The notes under the pieces: model-generated
What the model saw: the letters and a program-made list of their open reading frames with translations, nothing else
Database searches by the model: none
Told to the model about the DNA's origin: nothing
Translations under genes and position numbers: made by a program
DNA from: Litorivivens lipolytica
GTDB lineage: Bacteria > Pseudomonadota > Gammaproteobacteria > Pseudomonadales > Spongiibacteraceae
Length of the DNA stretch: 64,000 bases
Assembly: GCF_014191715.1 (NCBI RefSeq)
Contig: NZ_JACHWY010000002.1
Span: 186,001 to 250,000, forward strand
Reading direction: 5' to 3'
Part shown: piece by piece, positions 11,188 to 19,859 of the stretch
How positions within the stretch are numbered: the first letter of the stretch is position 1
How the letters are laid out: every line of letters begins with the position of its first letter

Positions 11188-11558
11188 TGATAAGTGCCGG
11201 AACCGCTTTCTTCAAACCCGAACTCGGCAAACAGTGAGGCCAGTTCAGGGTGATCGCTGAGGTCGACTCTGATTGGCCGGGTAAAATCGAGGGTTTTGAG
11301 GGCGCTATGGATGGTCTGACGGGCAACGCCCCGGCGGCGCGTAATCTCGCGAACCTGCAGCTTCTCAAGCTGCCAGTGATCTCCCTGATCCTTGAGCAGA
11401 AAGCCCGATACCAGGCGATCGTTGAATCGGCCGGCTACTACCAGATCGCTGCCGGCGACGGCGGTTTGCAGCCACTCAGTGCGGTCTTCGTAGGTTTTTT
11501 TCAGGTCAATCAGGTCTTGAGCGCAGGGCTGAGACACAATTTCGGCAACAACAGGCAT
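11175..11558 (-). CDS. panM: PanM/PanZ-like acetyl-CoA sensor (GNAT fold)
   Basis: A 127-residue GNAT-fold protein. It shares with enterobacterial PanM (PanZ) the small size, the AGRFNDRLV strand and the signature LQVREITRRRGVAR, in which the RRRGV loop binds the acetyl-CoA pyrophosphate. PanM promotes maturation of aspartate decarboxylase PanD and, with acetyl-CoA, inhibits it, setting the rate of pantothenate and CoA synthesis. The assignment rests on my recognition of these motifs, not on a search; a generic GNAT acetyltransferase is the alternative. It is the first gene of a minus-strand operon with mutY and yggX and is divergent from hisB; no panD is visible in the window. Confidence 0.72.
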   Translation of the reverse strand: MPVVAEIVSQPCAQDLIDLKKTYEDRTEWLQTAVAGSDLVVAGRFNDRLVSGFLLKDQGDHWQLEKLQVREITRRRGVARQTIHSALKTLDFTRPIRVDLSDHPELASLFAEFGFEESGSGTYQWRP

Positions 11559-11589
11559 AGTAAGTGGTTACTGTTCCAGTATTTAGTGG

Positions 11590-11618
11590 CTGTAATGACG
11601 GCGGGGATTTTCTATAAT
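11590..11618 (+). promoter_or_regulatory. candidate promoter of the his operon
   Basis: A perfect -10 TATAAT at 11613-11618 has a weak -35 CTGTAA at 11590-11595 (17-base spacer). It lies 28 bases before the hisB start and between divergent panM and hisB. Confidence 0.5.
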
Positions 11619-11646
11619 ATCGCGTTTTCACACAAGAGCAGGATAA

Positions 11647-12240
11647 ATGGCGGAGCGCAAGGCCACAATCACCCGTAACACACTGGAGACGCAGATCACC
11701 GCTAGCGTGAATCTGGACGGCACCGGTGCGGCCAAATTCGAGACGGGTGTGCCCTTTCTGGACCACATGATGGACCAGATTGCTCGTCACGGTCTGATTG
11801 ATCTGGATATCAACGCCGTGGGCGATCTGCACATCGACGCTCACCACACGGTGGAAGATATCGGTATCACCCTCGGTCAGGCCTTTGCTCAGGCTGTGGG
11901 CGACAAGAAAGGGATCAATCGCTACGGCCACGCCTATGTGCCGCTGGACGAGGCCCTGTCGCGCGTGGTCATCGATTTCTCCGGTCGTCCGGGCTTGGAA
12001 TTTCACGTGCCTTTCACCCGCGCCAGCGTGGGCGGCTTTGATGTGGATCTGTTTATCGAGTTCTTTCAGGGCTTTGTAAACCACGCCAAGGTGACCCTGC
12101 ACGTGGATTGCATCCGCGGTCACAACACCCACCATCAGGCCGAAACCGTGTTCAAGGCCTTTGGTCGCGCGTTGCGTATGGCGCTGACCGCTGACGAGCG
12201 CATGGCCGGCATCACGCCGTCCACCAAGGGCAGCCTGTAA
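11647..12240 (+). CDS. hisB: imidazoleglycerol-phosphate dehydratase
   Basis: A 197-residue monofunctional HisB, which dehydrates imidazole glycerol phosphate to imidazole acetol phosphate in histidine synthesis. It is not fused to histidinol phosphatase, unlike in enteric bacteria. Metal-binding repeats are visible: [45 protein letters not shown]. An AGGA ribosome binding site precedes the ATG. First gene of hisBHAF; hisH follows after 18 bases. Confidence 0.98.
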   Translation: MAERKATITRNTLETQITASVNLDGTGAAKFETGVPFLDHMMDQIARHGLIDLDINAVGDLHIDAHHTVEDIGITLGQAFAQAVGDKKGINRYGHAYVPLDEALSRVVIDFSGRPGLEFHVPFTRASVGGFDVDLFIEFFQGFVNHAKVTLHVDCIRGHNTHHQAETVFKAFGRALRMALTADERMAGITPSTKGSL

Positions 12241-12258
12241 TTCGGTAGGAATCTGTTC

Positions 12259-12918
12259 ATGACTACGCCTTCTGTTGCCGTGATTGATTACGGCATGGGT
12301 AATCTTCATTCTGTTGCGAGTGCGCTGGCCAAAGTGGGCGGCGACGTGGAGATTCGCGTCACCGACGAGCGAGCCCAGATCATTAGCGCCGATCGCATTA
12401 TTTTTCCCGGTGTGGGCGCCATTCGCGACTGCATGGGTGAGATTCGCCGCTTGAAACTCGATGAAGTGGTGAATCACTGCATCGACGCTGGCAAGCCGGT
12501 ATTGGCCGTTTGCGTGGGCATGCAGGCGCTGATGACCCGCAGTGAAGAAAACGGCGGTGTGGATTGCTTTGACACCATTGCCGGGCAAGTGCGCTTCTTT
12601 GGTGAAAACCATAAGGACGCAGACGGCAACAAGCTCAAGGTGCCGCACATGGGCTGGAACAATGTGGTCCAGAAAAAAGCCCACCCGCTGTGGAAGGATA
12701 TCGCCGACGGTAGCCGCTTTTACTTTGTGCACAGCTACTTTGTGCAGGCCGAAGACGAAAGTCTGGTGACTGGTACCAGCGACTACGGCCGCGAGTTTCA
12801 CTCGGTGCTGTCGCGCGACAATGTGTTTGCAGCCCAGTTTCACCCGGAAAAAAGCGGTGAGGCGGGTTTGCAGTTGTTAAAGAATTTTTTGGATTGGGAC
12901 GGAAAGCCCTCACCCTGA
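12259..12918 (+). CDS. hisH: imidazole glycerol phosphate synthase, glutaminase subunit
   Basis: A 219-residue class I glutamine amidotransferase that supplies ammonia to HisF. The N-terminus IDYGMGNLHSV is typical; the nucleophile elbow is AVCVGMQAL (the cysteine of the triad), and the His-Glu pair is QFHPEKSG near the C-terminus. The oxyanion-strand region (PGVGAIRDCM) is intact. A REP-like element begins inside its last codons (12907) and fills the 96-base gap to hisA, unusual inside a his operon. Confidence 0.98.
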   Translation: MTTPSVAVIDYGMGNLHSVASALAKVGGDVEIRVTDERAQIISADRIIFPGVGAIRDCMGEIRRLKLDEVVNHCIDAGKPVLAVCVGMQALMTRSEENGGVDCFDTIAGQVRFFGENHKDADGNKLKVPHMGWNNVVQKKAHPLWKDIADGSRFYFVHSYFVQAEDESLVTGTSDYGREFHSVLSRDNVFAAQFHPEKSGEAGLQLLKNFLDWDGKPSP

Positions 12919-13003
12919 CCCTCTCCCAGTGGGAGAGGGGACGCTCTGCTCAAGCTTGGGCGGTAAACTCCCTCTCCCTCCGGGAGAGGGCTGGGGTGAG
13001 GGG
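12907..13003. repeat. REP-like inverted-repeat element, copy 1 (hisH-hisA gap)
   Basis: Outer inverted arms CCCTCACCC... and ...GGGGTGAGGG enclose two hairpins: CCCTCTCCC-AGT-GGGAGAGGG (12919-12939) and CCCTCTCCC-TCC-GGGAGAGGG (12970-12990). Copy 2 lies at 19223-19303. The element overlaps the last codons of hisH, and its terminal GAGGGG lies just upstream of the hisA start. Confidence 0.85.
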
Positions 13004-13014
13004 AAGAGAATATT

Positions 13015-13743
13015 ATGCTGATTATCCCCGCAATTGATTTAAAAGACGGCCAGTGCGTGCGCCTGAAACAGGGCGTTATGGATGACTCGACTGTCTACGG
13101 CAATGACCCGGTTGAGATGGCTGCCCGCTGGGTCGACACCGGCTGTCGCCGACTGCATCTGGTGGATCTGAACGGTGCCTTTGATGGTGAGCCGGTGAAT
13201 GGCGAGGCGGTGACCAGTATTGCCAAAGCCTACCCGAACCTGCCAATCCAGATTGGCGGTGGTATCCGTTCACTGCATACCATTGAGAAATATCTGGAAG
13301 CCGGTGTGAGCTACGTCATTATCGGCACCAAGGCAGTGAAAGAGCCGAAGTTTGTGACCGAGGCCTGCAAGGAATTTGAGGGCCATGTGATTGTCGGTCT
13401 CGATGCCAAAGACGGTCGCGTTGCGACTGACGGTTGGGCGGAAGTGTCCGATGTACTGGCCACCGAGCTGGCCAAGCGTTTCGAACAGGACGGTGTGTCT
13501 TCCATTGTGTACACCGATATCGCCCGCGACGGCATGATGCAAGGTGTTAACGTGGAGCAGACCGTCGCCATGGCGCAGGCGTCCTCCATTCCTGTAATCG
13601 CCTCCGGCGGCATAACCAATATGGATGACATTCGCGCGCTGAAAGACGTTGCAGACAAAGGCATTCTTGGCGCCATTACCGGCCGTGCGATTTACGAGGG
13701 CACGCTGGATGTCGCTGAAGCCCAGCAATATTGTGATCAGTAA
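13015..13743 (+). CDS. hisA: phosphoribosylformimino-5-aminoimidazole carboxamide ribotide isomerase
   Basis: A 242-residue HisA, a (beta-alpha)8 barrel Amadori isomerase of histidine synthesis. The N-terminal strand [15 protein letters not shown] carries the catalytic Asp8, and the second acid is in [14 protein letters not shown]. Phosphate-binding loops IQIGGGIRS and [12 protein letters not shown] are intact. The ribosome binding region GAGGGGAAGAG includes the end of the preceding repeat element. hisF follows after 13 bases. Confidence 0.98.
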   Translation: MLIIPAIDLKDGQCVRLKQGVMDDSTVYGNDPVEMAARWVDTGCRRLHLVDLNGAFDGEPVNGEAVTSIAKAYPNLPIQIGGGIRSLHTIEKYLEAGVSYVIIGTKAVKEPKFVTEACKEFEGHVIVGLDAKDGRVATDGWAEVSDVLATELAKRFEQDGVSSIVYTDIARDGMMQGVNVEQTVAMAQASSIPVIASGGITNMDDIRALKDVADKGILGAITGRAIYEGTLDVAEAQQYCDQ

Positions 13744-13756
13744 GAGATAACACCTT

Positions 13757-14533
13757 ATGGCACTGGCTAAACGCATTATTCCCTGTCTCGACGTGGACAA
13801 TGGTCGCGTTGTGAAAGGCGTGAATTTTGTCGACATTCGCGACGCCGGTGACCCGGTTGAAATCGCGCGCCGCTACAACGATCAGGGCGCAGACGAAATC
13901 ACCTTCCTTGATATCACTGCCACCCATGAGGAGCGCGACACCACCGTGCACACGGTGGAGCAGATCGCCAGTGAAGTGTTTATTCCGCTGACCGTGGGCG
14001 GCGGTATTCGCGAGCTGAAAGATATTCGCAATATGCTCAATGCCGGTGCCGACAAAGTGGGTATCAATTCAGCGGCGATTAAAAACCCGGAGTTTGTAAA
14101 AGCTGCGGCCGACAAGTTTGGTTCGCAGTGCATCGTCATTGCGATAGACGCCAAACAGGTTGAGCCTAACGCCGACGGCACGCCGCGCTGGGAAATCTTT
14201 ACTCACGGCGGTCGCCGCGCAACCGGCATCGATGCCATCGAGTGGGCGGTGCGTATGGTGAACTACGGCGCCGGTGAAATTCTGTTGACCAGCATGGATC
14301 GCGATGGCACCAAGAATGGTTTCGACAACGATCTGACCTCACGTATTTCCAAAGCCGTACAGGTGCCGGTGATTGCCTCCGGCGGTGTAGGCAATCTCGA
14401 TCATCTCGTTGAAGGTGTGACTAAGGGTTTGGCCGATGCCGTATTGGCGGCCAGCATTTTTCACTTTGGCGAATACACCGTGCCCGAGGCCAAAAAATAC
14501 ATGGCTGAGCACGGCATCGAGATGCGGCTGTAA
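13757..14533 (+). CDS. hisF: imidazole glycerol phosphate synthase, cyclase subunit
   Basis: A 258-residue HisF (beta-alpha)8 barrel that uses HisH-derived ammonia to form imidazole glycerol phosphate and AICAR. Catalytic Asp11 lies in [16 protein letters not shown], and the second Asp in [14 protein letters not shown]. Phosphate loops LTVGGGIRE and [11 protein letters not shown] are intact. Last gene of the operon; it converges with the molybdopterin oxidoreductase gene, their stops three bases apart, with no clear terminator between. Confidence 0.98.
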   Translation: MALAKRIIPCLDVDNGRVVKGVNFVDIRDAGDPVEIARRYNDQGADEITFLDITATHEERDTTVHTVEQIASEVFIPLTVGGGIRELKDIRNMLNAGADKVGINSAAIKNPEFVKAAADKFGSQCIVIAIDAKQVEPNADGTPRWEIFTHGGRRATGIDAIEWAVRMVNYGAGEILLTSMDRDGTKNGFDNDLTSRISKAVQVPVIASGGVGNLDHLVEGVTKGLADAVLAASIFHFGEYTVPEAKKYMAEHGIEMRL

Positions 14534-14536
14534 GCT

Positions 14537-16750
14537 TTAGGCCGCCCTCACCTCTATCTTGGCGCCGTTGACCACACTGGTGCCAGACGGTACGTCCAGT
14601 ACCGTCCAGTCAATCAGATCATTGCAACTCACGCCGGGACTTTTCTCTCTGGCCGTGCTTTGACCGGTATCGCTAAAGCGGTGGCCAAAGCCGTGGGGCA
14701 GGCTGACCACGCCGGGCATCATGCTGTCACTGATTTCCACCTCTACGGTCGCGCTGCGTCCGGCGCCACTGACGATGGCATGGCCACCCTCACTCAGTCC
14801 AAGACTCTCTGCATCATCGGGATGAACCAGCAGGGTGCAGCGATTCTTGCCGCGCACATACTGGTTGATATTGTGGAGCCAGGAATTCATATCTCGAATA
14901 TGACGGCGGCCGATCAGGCGAAAGCCGCTGTTTGCGGTTTGCATGGCTGCGGTCAGGCGCTCTACGTCATCGGTGATCAATGCCGGAGCGATATTCAGTC
15001 GCTTGTCCGGGGTTTGCAGTAAATCCGGCAGGCGAGGTTGCAGAGGGCCAAAGTCCACGCCGTGTTCTGCAGCTTTGATTTTCTGAAGATTCCAGCCTTC
15101 GCCTTGTTCAAAGCCATCGCCGTGAGGTCCTGCGCGCAGCATCATATCGAGCAGGCGTTCCGGCCCACTGTGTTCGCTGGTTGCGGTTTTAATCTTTTCG
15201 GCATCGAGCCCGGTAAATTTTGGTGATGAAGCAATTTGCGCGGCGAGCCCCTCTACCATCATGGCGTGCAGGTCATCCGCAGCCATACCGTTAATCCGCG
15301 CTACCAGTTCCGTCATGATTTCGTACTGATGCCGAGCATCCGAATCGGGTTCAAAAATCTGGGGCGAATAGCGTGCGAAGTTTCTGACGGCTGTAGTCTG
15401 AAACAGGAAGTCGTAATTGCTGTGCTCGAGTTGCGAGGTTGAGGGCAGAATGTAATCGGCCAGACTGGTGGTTTCGTTGATGTAGAAATCGAGGGCAACG
15501 ATCAGCTCCAGACCTTGCATGGCCTCGCGGATGGCTTCGCCGTTCGGTACAGACAGAACCGGGTTGCCGGCAACGGTAATCAGCGCACGCGCTTTATCGT
15601 CGCCCTGATAGGCCAGTTCCTCGGCCATCAGTGAGGCCGGCATCATACCCATGTATTCGGGAAAGCCGCGCACGCGGGTTTTGAAACGGCCGTGGCCCAC
15701 TTCGCTTTGCACGGGTTCTGCTGGTGGAGGTAATTCTGTCGCCGCTTGCGGAAACATGGCGCCGCCGGGGGCATCGAGTCGCCCTTGCAGCAGGTTCACA
15801 ACATCTACCAGCCAGCTGGCAAGGGTGCCGAATTCCTGAGTGCAAAGACCGATGCGGCCGTAGAGAACAGGCGACTCAGCCTGATTAAAGGCGTTGATTA
15901 GATCGCGCAATTGAGCGGCGGGTACGCCGGTAATGTCGGCGGTATTTTCCGGTGTAAATGCTTTGGCCAAATCGCGCACGGTGTCGACGCCGTCGACGAT
16001 ATTTTCCAGTCTGCCCAGTGAGACTTTATTGTCTTCAAATAAAACATTTACCCACGCAAACAACAGATAGGCGTCGGTGCCGGGTTTGATAAACAGATGT
16101 TGGTCAGCAATCGCTGCGGTTTCGGTGCGGCGGGGGTCAATGGTCCACACCTGCCCACCGCGCTCGCGAATGCCTTTTAATTGCGCTTCGGCATTGGGTG
16201 CTGACATCAGTGAACCCTGAGACACCAGTGGGTTGCCGCCCATGCAAACAAAAAAGTCGGTTCGCTGGATGTCTGGGATGGGAAAGACCCAGGCGTTGCC
16301 GTAAAGGAGCTCGCAGCTGAGGTTTTTGGGTTGTTGGTCTACCGAGCCCGCCGAGAAAAAGCGCTCGGTGTTGAGCATTTGCGTGAATAGCTCGGTATAG
16401 ACCATGCTACTGAAGTTATGGCCATTGGGGTTGCCGTAGTACATGGCAATACTGTCTTTGCCATGTTGCTCACGCAGCTTGCCGAGCTTCTCGCCTACTT
16501 CGGAAAGCGCTTGTTCCCAGCTAATGGTCTGCCACTGGTCATCCACTTTTTTAACCGGCTGGCGCAGACGCTCCGGATCTTCGTATACATAGCGAAAGGC
16601 CTGGGATTTTGCGCAGACGTAGCCCTTTGATCGTTCATCCTCCGGGTCGCCCTTAATCGAGATAACCTGTTTGGATGCCCGGTCGACCTCCAGCACCAGG
16701 CCGCAGCTGGCTTCACAGGTAGGGCAGCTTCGATAGAGAGTTTCGGTCAT
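14537..16750 (-). CDS. molybdopterin-dependent oxidoreductase with [4Fe-4S] site
   Basis: A 737-residue DMSO-reductase-superfamily enzyme. The N-terminal iron-sulfur motif is Cys9-x2-Cys12-x3-Cys16-x29-Cys46, followed by Lys48. The molybdopterin-binding segments follow (DDQWQTISWEQAL, CMGGNPLVSQGS, WTIDPRRTETA, LINAFNQAESPVLYGRIGL). The C-terminal MopB-binding domain contains FRLIGRRHIRDMNSWLHN. There is no Tat signal, so it is predicted cytoplasmic. It resembles the stand-alone oxidoreductases annotated as formate-dehydrogenase-like or nitrate/biotin-sulfoxide reductase-like; no electron-transfer partner genes are adjacent, so the substrate cannot be assigned. No in-frame TGA/selenocysteine is seen. 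Confidence 0.88.
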   Translation of the reverse strand: MTETLYRSCPTCEASCGLVLEVDRASKQVISIKGDPEDERSKGYVCAKSQAFRYVYEDPERLRQPVKKVDDQWQTISWEQALSEVGEKLGKLREQHGKDSIAMYYGNPNGHNFSSMVYTELFTQMLNTERFFSAGSVDQQPKNLSCELLYGNAWVFPIPDIQRTDFFVCMGGNPLVSQGSLMSAPNAEAQLKGIRERGGQVWTIDPRRTETAAIADQHLFIKPGTDAYLLFAWVNVLFEDNKVSLGRLENIVDGVDTVRDLAKAFTPENTADITGVPAAQLRDLINAFNQAESPVLYGRIGLCTQEFGTLASWLVDVVNLLQGRLDAPGGAMFPQAATELPPPAEPVQSEVGHGRFKTRVRGFPEYMGMMPASLMAEELAYQGDDKARALITVAGNPVLSVPNGEAIREAMQGLELIVALDFYINETTSLADYILPSTSQLEHSNYDFLFQTTAVRNFARYSPQIFEPDSDARHQYEIMTELVARINGMAADDLHAMMVEGLAAQIASSPKFTGLDAEKIKTATSEHSGPERLLDMMLRAGPHGDGFEQGEGWNLQKIKAAEHGVDFGPLQPRLPDLLQTPDKRLNIAPALITDDVERLTAAMQTANSGFRLIGRRHIRDMNSWLHNINQYVRGKNRCTLLVHPDDAESLGLSEGGHAIVSGAGRSATVEVEISDSMMPGVVSLPHGFGHRFSDTGQSTAREKSPGVSCNDLIDWTVLDVPSGTSVVNGAKIEVRAA

Positions 16751-16851
16751 GGCGGGCTCCCGACGGTTTATTATCGTAATAGTTACGACTTTAGCCTATC
16801 GGGGGCCTTTCAGGATGACAAGGCTGTCATTTTTAGTGCGCAAGGAGGGGG

Positions 16852-17253
16852 TTATTCCTTGCCGGCGTCGAAGAATTTCACCACCTGCACCTCCGGGTCG
16901 CGGCTCGCACCCGCTTCGTGCAGTTTCTGTAGATACTCCTGCCAATACTGCTCGCGGTTATCGACTAAGTCCCGAAGGTAATTCCAGGAATAGATGCCAC
17001 TGTCGTGGCCGTCGCTGAACTTAAGTTGAATGGCGTAGTTGCCGACCGGCACGATGTCGGTAATCGCGACATTAATTTTGCCGGTCTGCAGCTTTTCCTG
17101 GCCCTTGCCGTGGCCGCGGACTTCAGCCGAAGGTGACAGTACCCGAAGCAGTTCGCAGCTGAGGCGGTGCTTTTCCCCGTTGGCATAGATCAGCTCCAGC
17201 TCGCGGGATTTCTGGTGAAGTTCTATGCCGACGGGGGTGGTGTTGTCGCTCAT
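16852..17253 (-). CDS. DUF971 / gamma-butyrobetaine hydroxylase-like N-terminal domain protein
   Basis: A 133-residue stand-alone DUF971 protein. The core contains LELIYANGEKHRLSCELLRV, AEVRGHG and the conserved IxxVGNYAIQLKFSDGHDSGIYSW-type strand. The domain is found as the N-terminal part of gamma-butyrobetaine hydroxylase and in stand-alone proteins linked to iron-sulfur/MRP functions; its job here is unknown. It sits 11 bases downstream of hslU, the conserved position in pseudomonad-like genomes, so it is probably the last gene of the hslVU transcript. Confidence 0.88.
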   Translation of the reverse strand: MSDNTTPVGIELHQKSRELELIYANGEKHRLSCELLRVLSPSAEVRGHGKGQEKLQTGKINVAITDIVPVGNYAIQLKFSDGHDSGIYSWNYLRDLVDNREQYWQEYLQKLHEAGASRDPEVQVVKFFDAGKE

Positions 17254-17264
17254 GGTATTGAACC

Positions 17265-18581
17265 TTAGAGAATAAAGCGGCTGAGATCTTCGTCCTGCGC
17301 CAGCGCGCCCAATTGCGCATCCACATAGGCGGCATCAATCACCAGCTTGTTTTCGCTGGCATCGGTGGCCGCGTAGGAGGCTTCTTCCAAGAGCCGTTCC
17401 AGAACCGTATGCAGGCGGCGGGCGCCGATATTTTCGGTGCGGTCATTCACTTCCCAGGCGGTTTCGGCAATGCGGCGAATACCGTCTTTGGTGAATTCAA
17501 CGGTCATGCCTTCGGTTGCCAGCAGGGCGATGTATTGCTCAGTCAGTGAAGCGCTCGGTTCTGTAAGAATACGCTCGAAATCATCCGGGGTCAGAGCTTC
17601 CAGTTCAACACGTGTAGGCAGGCGGCCCTGCAATTCCGGAATCAGATCCGAGGGTTTGCTCAGGTGGAAGGCGCCGGAGGCGATAAACAGGATATGGTCG
17701 GTTTTGACCATGCCGTGTTTGGTGCTGACGGTGCTGCCTTCAATCAGGGGCAGCAGGTCGCGCTGTACGCCTTCGCGGGATACATCGGCGCCGCCGGTTT
17801 CCTGGCGCTTGGCCACTTTGTCGATTTCATCGAGAAATACGATGCCGTTCTGTTCAACCGCGGCAATAGCCTCTGCTTTGGTTTCTTCCTCGTTAACCAG
17901 CTTGGCCGCTTCTTCATCGGTGGCTTGTTTCAGCGCTGCCTTTACCGTCATGCGACGCGATTTTTTGCGCTGATTGCCGAGATTGGAAAACATGCTCTGC
18001 AACTGGTTGGTCATTTCTTCCATGCCGGGCGGAGCCATGATTTCGACGCCCATCGGCGAGGCATTAACCTCGATATCAATTTCCTTGTCGTCCAGCTCGC
18101 CCTCACGCAGTTTTTTGCGGAACAGCTGGCGGGTTGAATTTTCCTTGTCAGCTTCTTCGCCTCGGCCGGGTGGCAGCAGAATATCGAGAATGCGTTCTTC
18201 GGCGGCGTCGGCAGCGCGATGACGGACTTTGTTCATTTCCGCTTCGCGGTGCATCTTGATTGAGACATCAACCAAATCGCGAATGATGGATTCCACATCG
18301 CGGCCCACATAACCCACCTCGGTAAATTTTGTCGCTTCTACTTTCAGGAAGGGCGCGTTGGCGAGCTTGGCCAGACGGCGGGCGATTTCGGTTTTACCCA
18401 CGCCGGTCGGGCCTATCATCAGAATATTCTTAGGGGTGATTTCGGCGCGCAGATCTTCATCGAGCTGCATGCGGCGCCAACGGTTGCGTAGGGCAATGGC
18501 GACGGCGCGTTTGGCCTTGTCCTGGCCGATGATGAAACGGTTAAGTTCGTGAACGATTTCGCGGGGTGTCATTTGTGACAT
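17265..18581 (-). CDS. hslU: ATP-dependent protease ATPase subunit HslU
   Basis: A 438-residue AAA+ unfoldase that feeds substrates to HslV. Walker A is GPTGVGKTE, the pore loop is GYVGRD, and Walker B is IVFLDEIDK; the sensor and C-terminal segments end in EDLSRFIL, the tail that docks into HslV. The intermediate (I) domain is present around residues 110-230. The ATG at 18581 has a GGAG site six bases upstream and matches the family N-terminus ([10 protein letters not shown]); the open frame upstream is not coding. It follows hslV by 31 bases. Confidence 0.98.
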   Translation of the reverse strand: MSQMTPREIVHELNRFIIGQDKAKRAVAIALRNRWRRMQLDEDLRAEITPKNILMIGPTGVGKTEIARRLAKLANAPFLKVEATKFTEVGYVGRDVESIIRDLVDVSIKMHREAEMNKVRHRAADAAEERILDILLPPGRGEEADKENSTRQLFRKKLREGELDDKEIDIEVNASPMGVEIMAPPGMEEMTNQLQSMFSNLGNQRKKSRRMTVKAALKQATDEEAAKLVNEEETKAEAIAAVEQNGIVFLDEIDKVAKRQETGGADVSREGVQRDLLPLIEGSTVSTKHGMVKTDHILFIASGAFHLSKPSDLIPELQGRLPTRVELEALTPDDFERILTEPSASLTEQYIALLATEGMTVEFTKDGIRRIAETAWEVNDRTENIGARRLHTVLERLLEEASYAATDASENKLVIDAAYVDAQLGALAQDEDLSRFIL

Positions 18582-18612
18582 GTTGGCTCCGGTGTTCTGG
18601 TGCTCTGGGAGA

Positions 18613-19155
18613 TCAGTTGTAATCCAGAGTTTCAATAACGCGATTGTGGTTGGTGTAAATGCAGATGTCGGCGGCAATCGACAAGCCTTTTTCCACAATG
18701 TCGCGGGCGGGCAGTTCGGTGTTATCCAGCAGGGCGCGGGCGGCAGACTGGGCAAAGGGGCCGCCGGAGCCAATCGCTATCAGATTGTCTTCCGGCTCGA
18801 TTACGTCGCCGTTACCGGTAATCACCAGCGAGGTTTCCTTGTCGGCTACGGCCAGCAGGGCTTCAAGACGGCGCAGGGCGCGCTCGGTGCGCCACAACTT
18901 GGCCAACTCTACCGCGGCGCGGGTCAGGTGGCCCTGGTATTTTTCCAGTTGAGCTTCAAACAGTTCAAACAGGGTAAAGGCATCGGCTGTGCCACCGGCA
19001 AAACCGGCCAGTACCTTGTTGCCGTAGAGGCGGCGCACCTTGCGAGCGTTGCCTTTCATCACGGTGTTGCCCATGGACACCTGACCGTCGCCACCGATGA
19101 CGACCTGGCCGTTTCGGCGCACGGAGAGAATGGTTGTGCCTCGGTATTGTTCCAC
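18613..19155 (-). CDS. hslV: ATP-dependent protease peptidase subunit HslV
   Basis: A 180-residue threonine peptidase related to the proteasome beta subunit. The start is a GTG at 19155 with GAGG upstream, giving (M)[15 protein letters not shown]. The catalytic N-terminal threonine (residue 7) is exposed after removal of six residues. Conserved [38 protein letters not shown] and ITGNGDV are intact. A longer frame to 19215 would add 20 proline-rich residues not seen in the family. A REP-like element lies upstream. Confidence 0.97.
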   Translation of the reverse strand: MEQYRGTTILSVRRNGQVVIGGDGQVSMGNTVMKGNARKVRRLYGNKVLAGFAGGTADAFTLFELFEAQLEKYQGHLTRAAVELAKLWRTERALRRLEALLAVADKETSLVITGNGDVIEPEDNLIAIGSGGPFAQSAARALLDNTELPARDIVEKGLSIAADICIYTNHNRVIETLDYN

Positions 19156-19222
19156 TTGGGGCCTCGATTGTTGGCGGGTATCAGGACGATATGGGGGCGG
19201 GGCCGGGGATTTCAAGCGCTGT

Positions 19223-19303
19223 CCCTCTCCCTGTCCGAGAGGGTGCCCTCCATCAGAATTCAGGGCGCCCCCTCTCCCACTGGGAGAGGGTTGGGGTGAG
19301 GGG
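19223..19303. repeat. REP-like inverted-repeat element, copy 2 (SPOR gene-hslV gap)
   Basis: Hairpins CCCTCTC...GAGAGGG (19223-19243) and CCCTCTCCC-ACT-GGGAGAGGG (19270-19290) are followed by TTGGGGTGAGGGG. It shares the CCCTCTCCC/GGGAGAGGG arms and the GGGGTGAGGGG end with copy 1 at 12907-13003. One CCCTCACC arm is missing, so this copy looks incomplete or diverged. Confidence 0.8.
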
Positions 19304-19310
19304 TAAAGGG

Positions 19311-19859
19311 TTAGCCCGCGACCTTACGTTTCAGCAGCAAGGTCTCAATCCCTTCAGAAATCAAGGTGGTACGCGCTTTGGAAAGCTTTGAACGGGACGT
19401 AAAGGGCCCTACATAAACCCGGTGCCAGGTATCACCATTGGCCTCCACGGCTTCGATTTTGGCTTCCAGTCCGAGCAGCAGGAGTTCCGCGCGGCGGCGA
19501 TCGGCGTCGGCGTTGGTTTTAAAAGAGCCTGCCTGCAGGATGTACTGAAACTGTTCCTGATTGGCGCTGCTTTCTTCCCGGGGCTGCTGTTCCTCGGGCA
19601 CGATCACCTCGCGCTCGGGCAGCAGGGTAAAAAAGTCGAACTGGGTTTCGGTCGTTGTCTGTTTGGCAGGCTTGGCCGGTTTGGGCGCGTTTTTACTGGC
19701 CACGTCCGCCTTGCTGTCACCGGAGTCGACACCGCCGAGAAAGACCAGAAAGGTCAGAAAGCCGCCACACAGGGCGCCGGCGCAGAATATGGCCCACGCC
19801 GGCACACCGGTATTGTTCTGGCGGGTTGCACCGCGGCTGCGGCTGCGATTGTTGGCCAC
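19311..19859 (-). CDS. SPOR-domain membrane protein
   Basis: A 182-residue inner-membrane protein. A basic N-terminus is followed by one transmembrane helix (about 20-42), a Lys/Pro/Ala-rich periplasmic linker and a C-terminal SPOR domain (about 103-178). The domain has the repeats [20 protein letters not shown] and [13 protein letters not shown] domains bind denuded septal peptidoglycan glycans, so a cell-division or wall-remodelling role similar to FtsN is likely; FtsN identity is not claimed. Its start codon lies immediately before the argS stop on the same strand, so argS, this gene and probably hslVU are transcribed in sequence. Confidence 0.9.
   Translation of the reverse strand: MANNRSRSRGATRQNNTGVPAWAIFCAGALCGGFLTFLVFLGGVDSGDSKADVASKNAPKPAKPAKQTTTETQFDFFTLLPEREVIVPEEQQPREESSANQEQFQYILQAGSFKTNADADRRRAELLLLGLEAKIEAVEANGDTWHRVYVGPFTSRSKLSKARTTLISEGIETLLLKRKVAG

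Noticed and set aside
11506-12843. 445-residue minus-strand open frame across hisB and hisH
   Set aside because: Low-complexity His/Gly/Val-rich translation typical of antisense to GC-rich genes; hisB and hisH are certain.
14537-16750. Selenocysteine in the molybdopterin oxidoreductase
   Set aside because: The frame is continuous without an internal TGA and no SECIS-like hairpin is needed.
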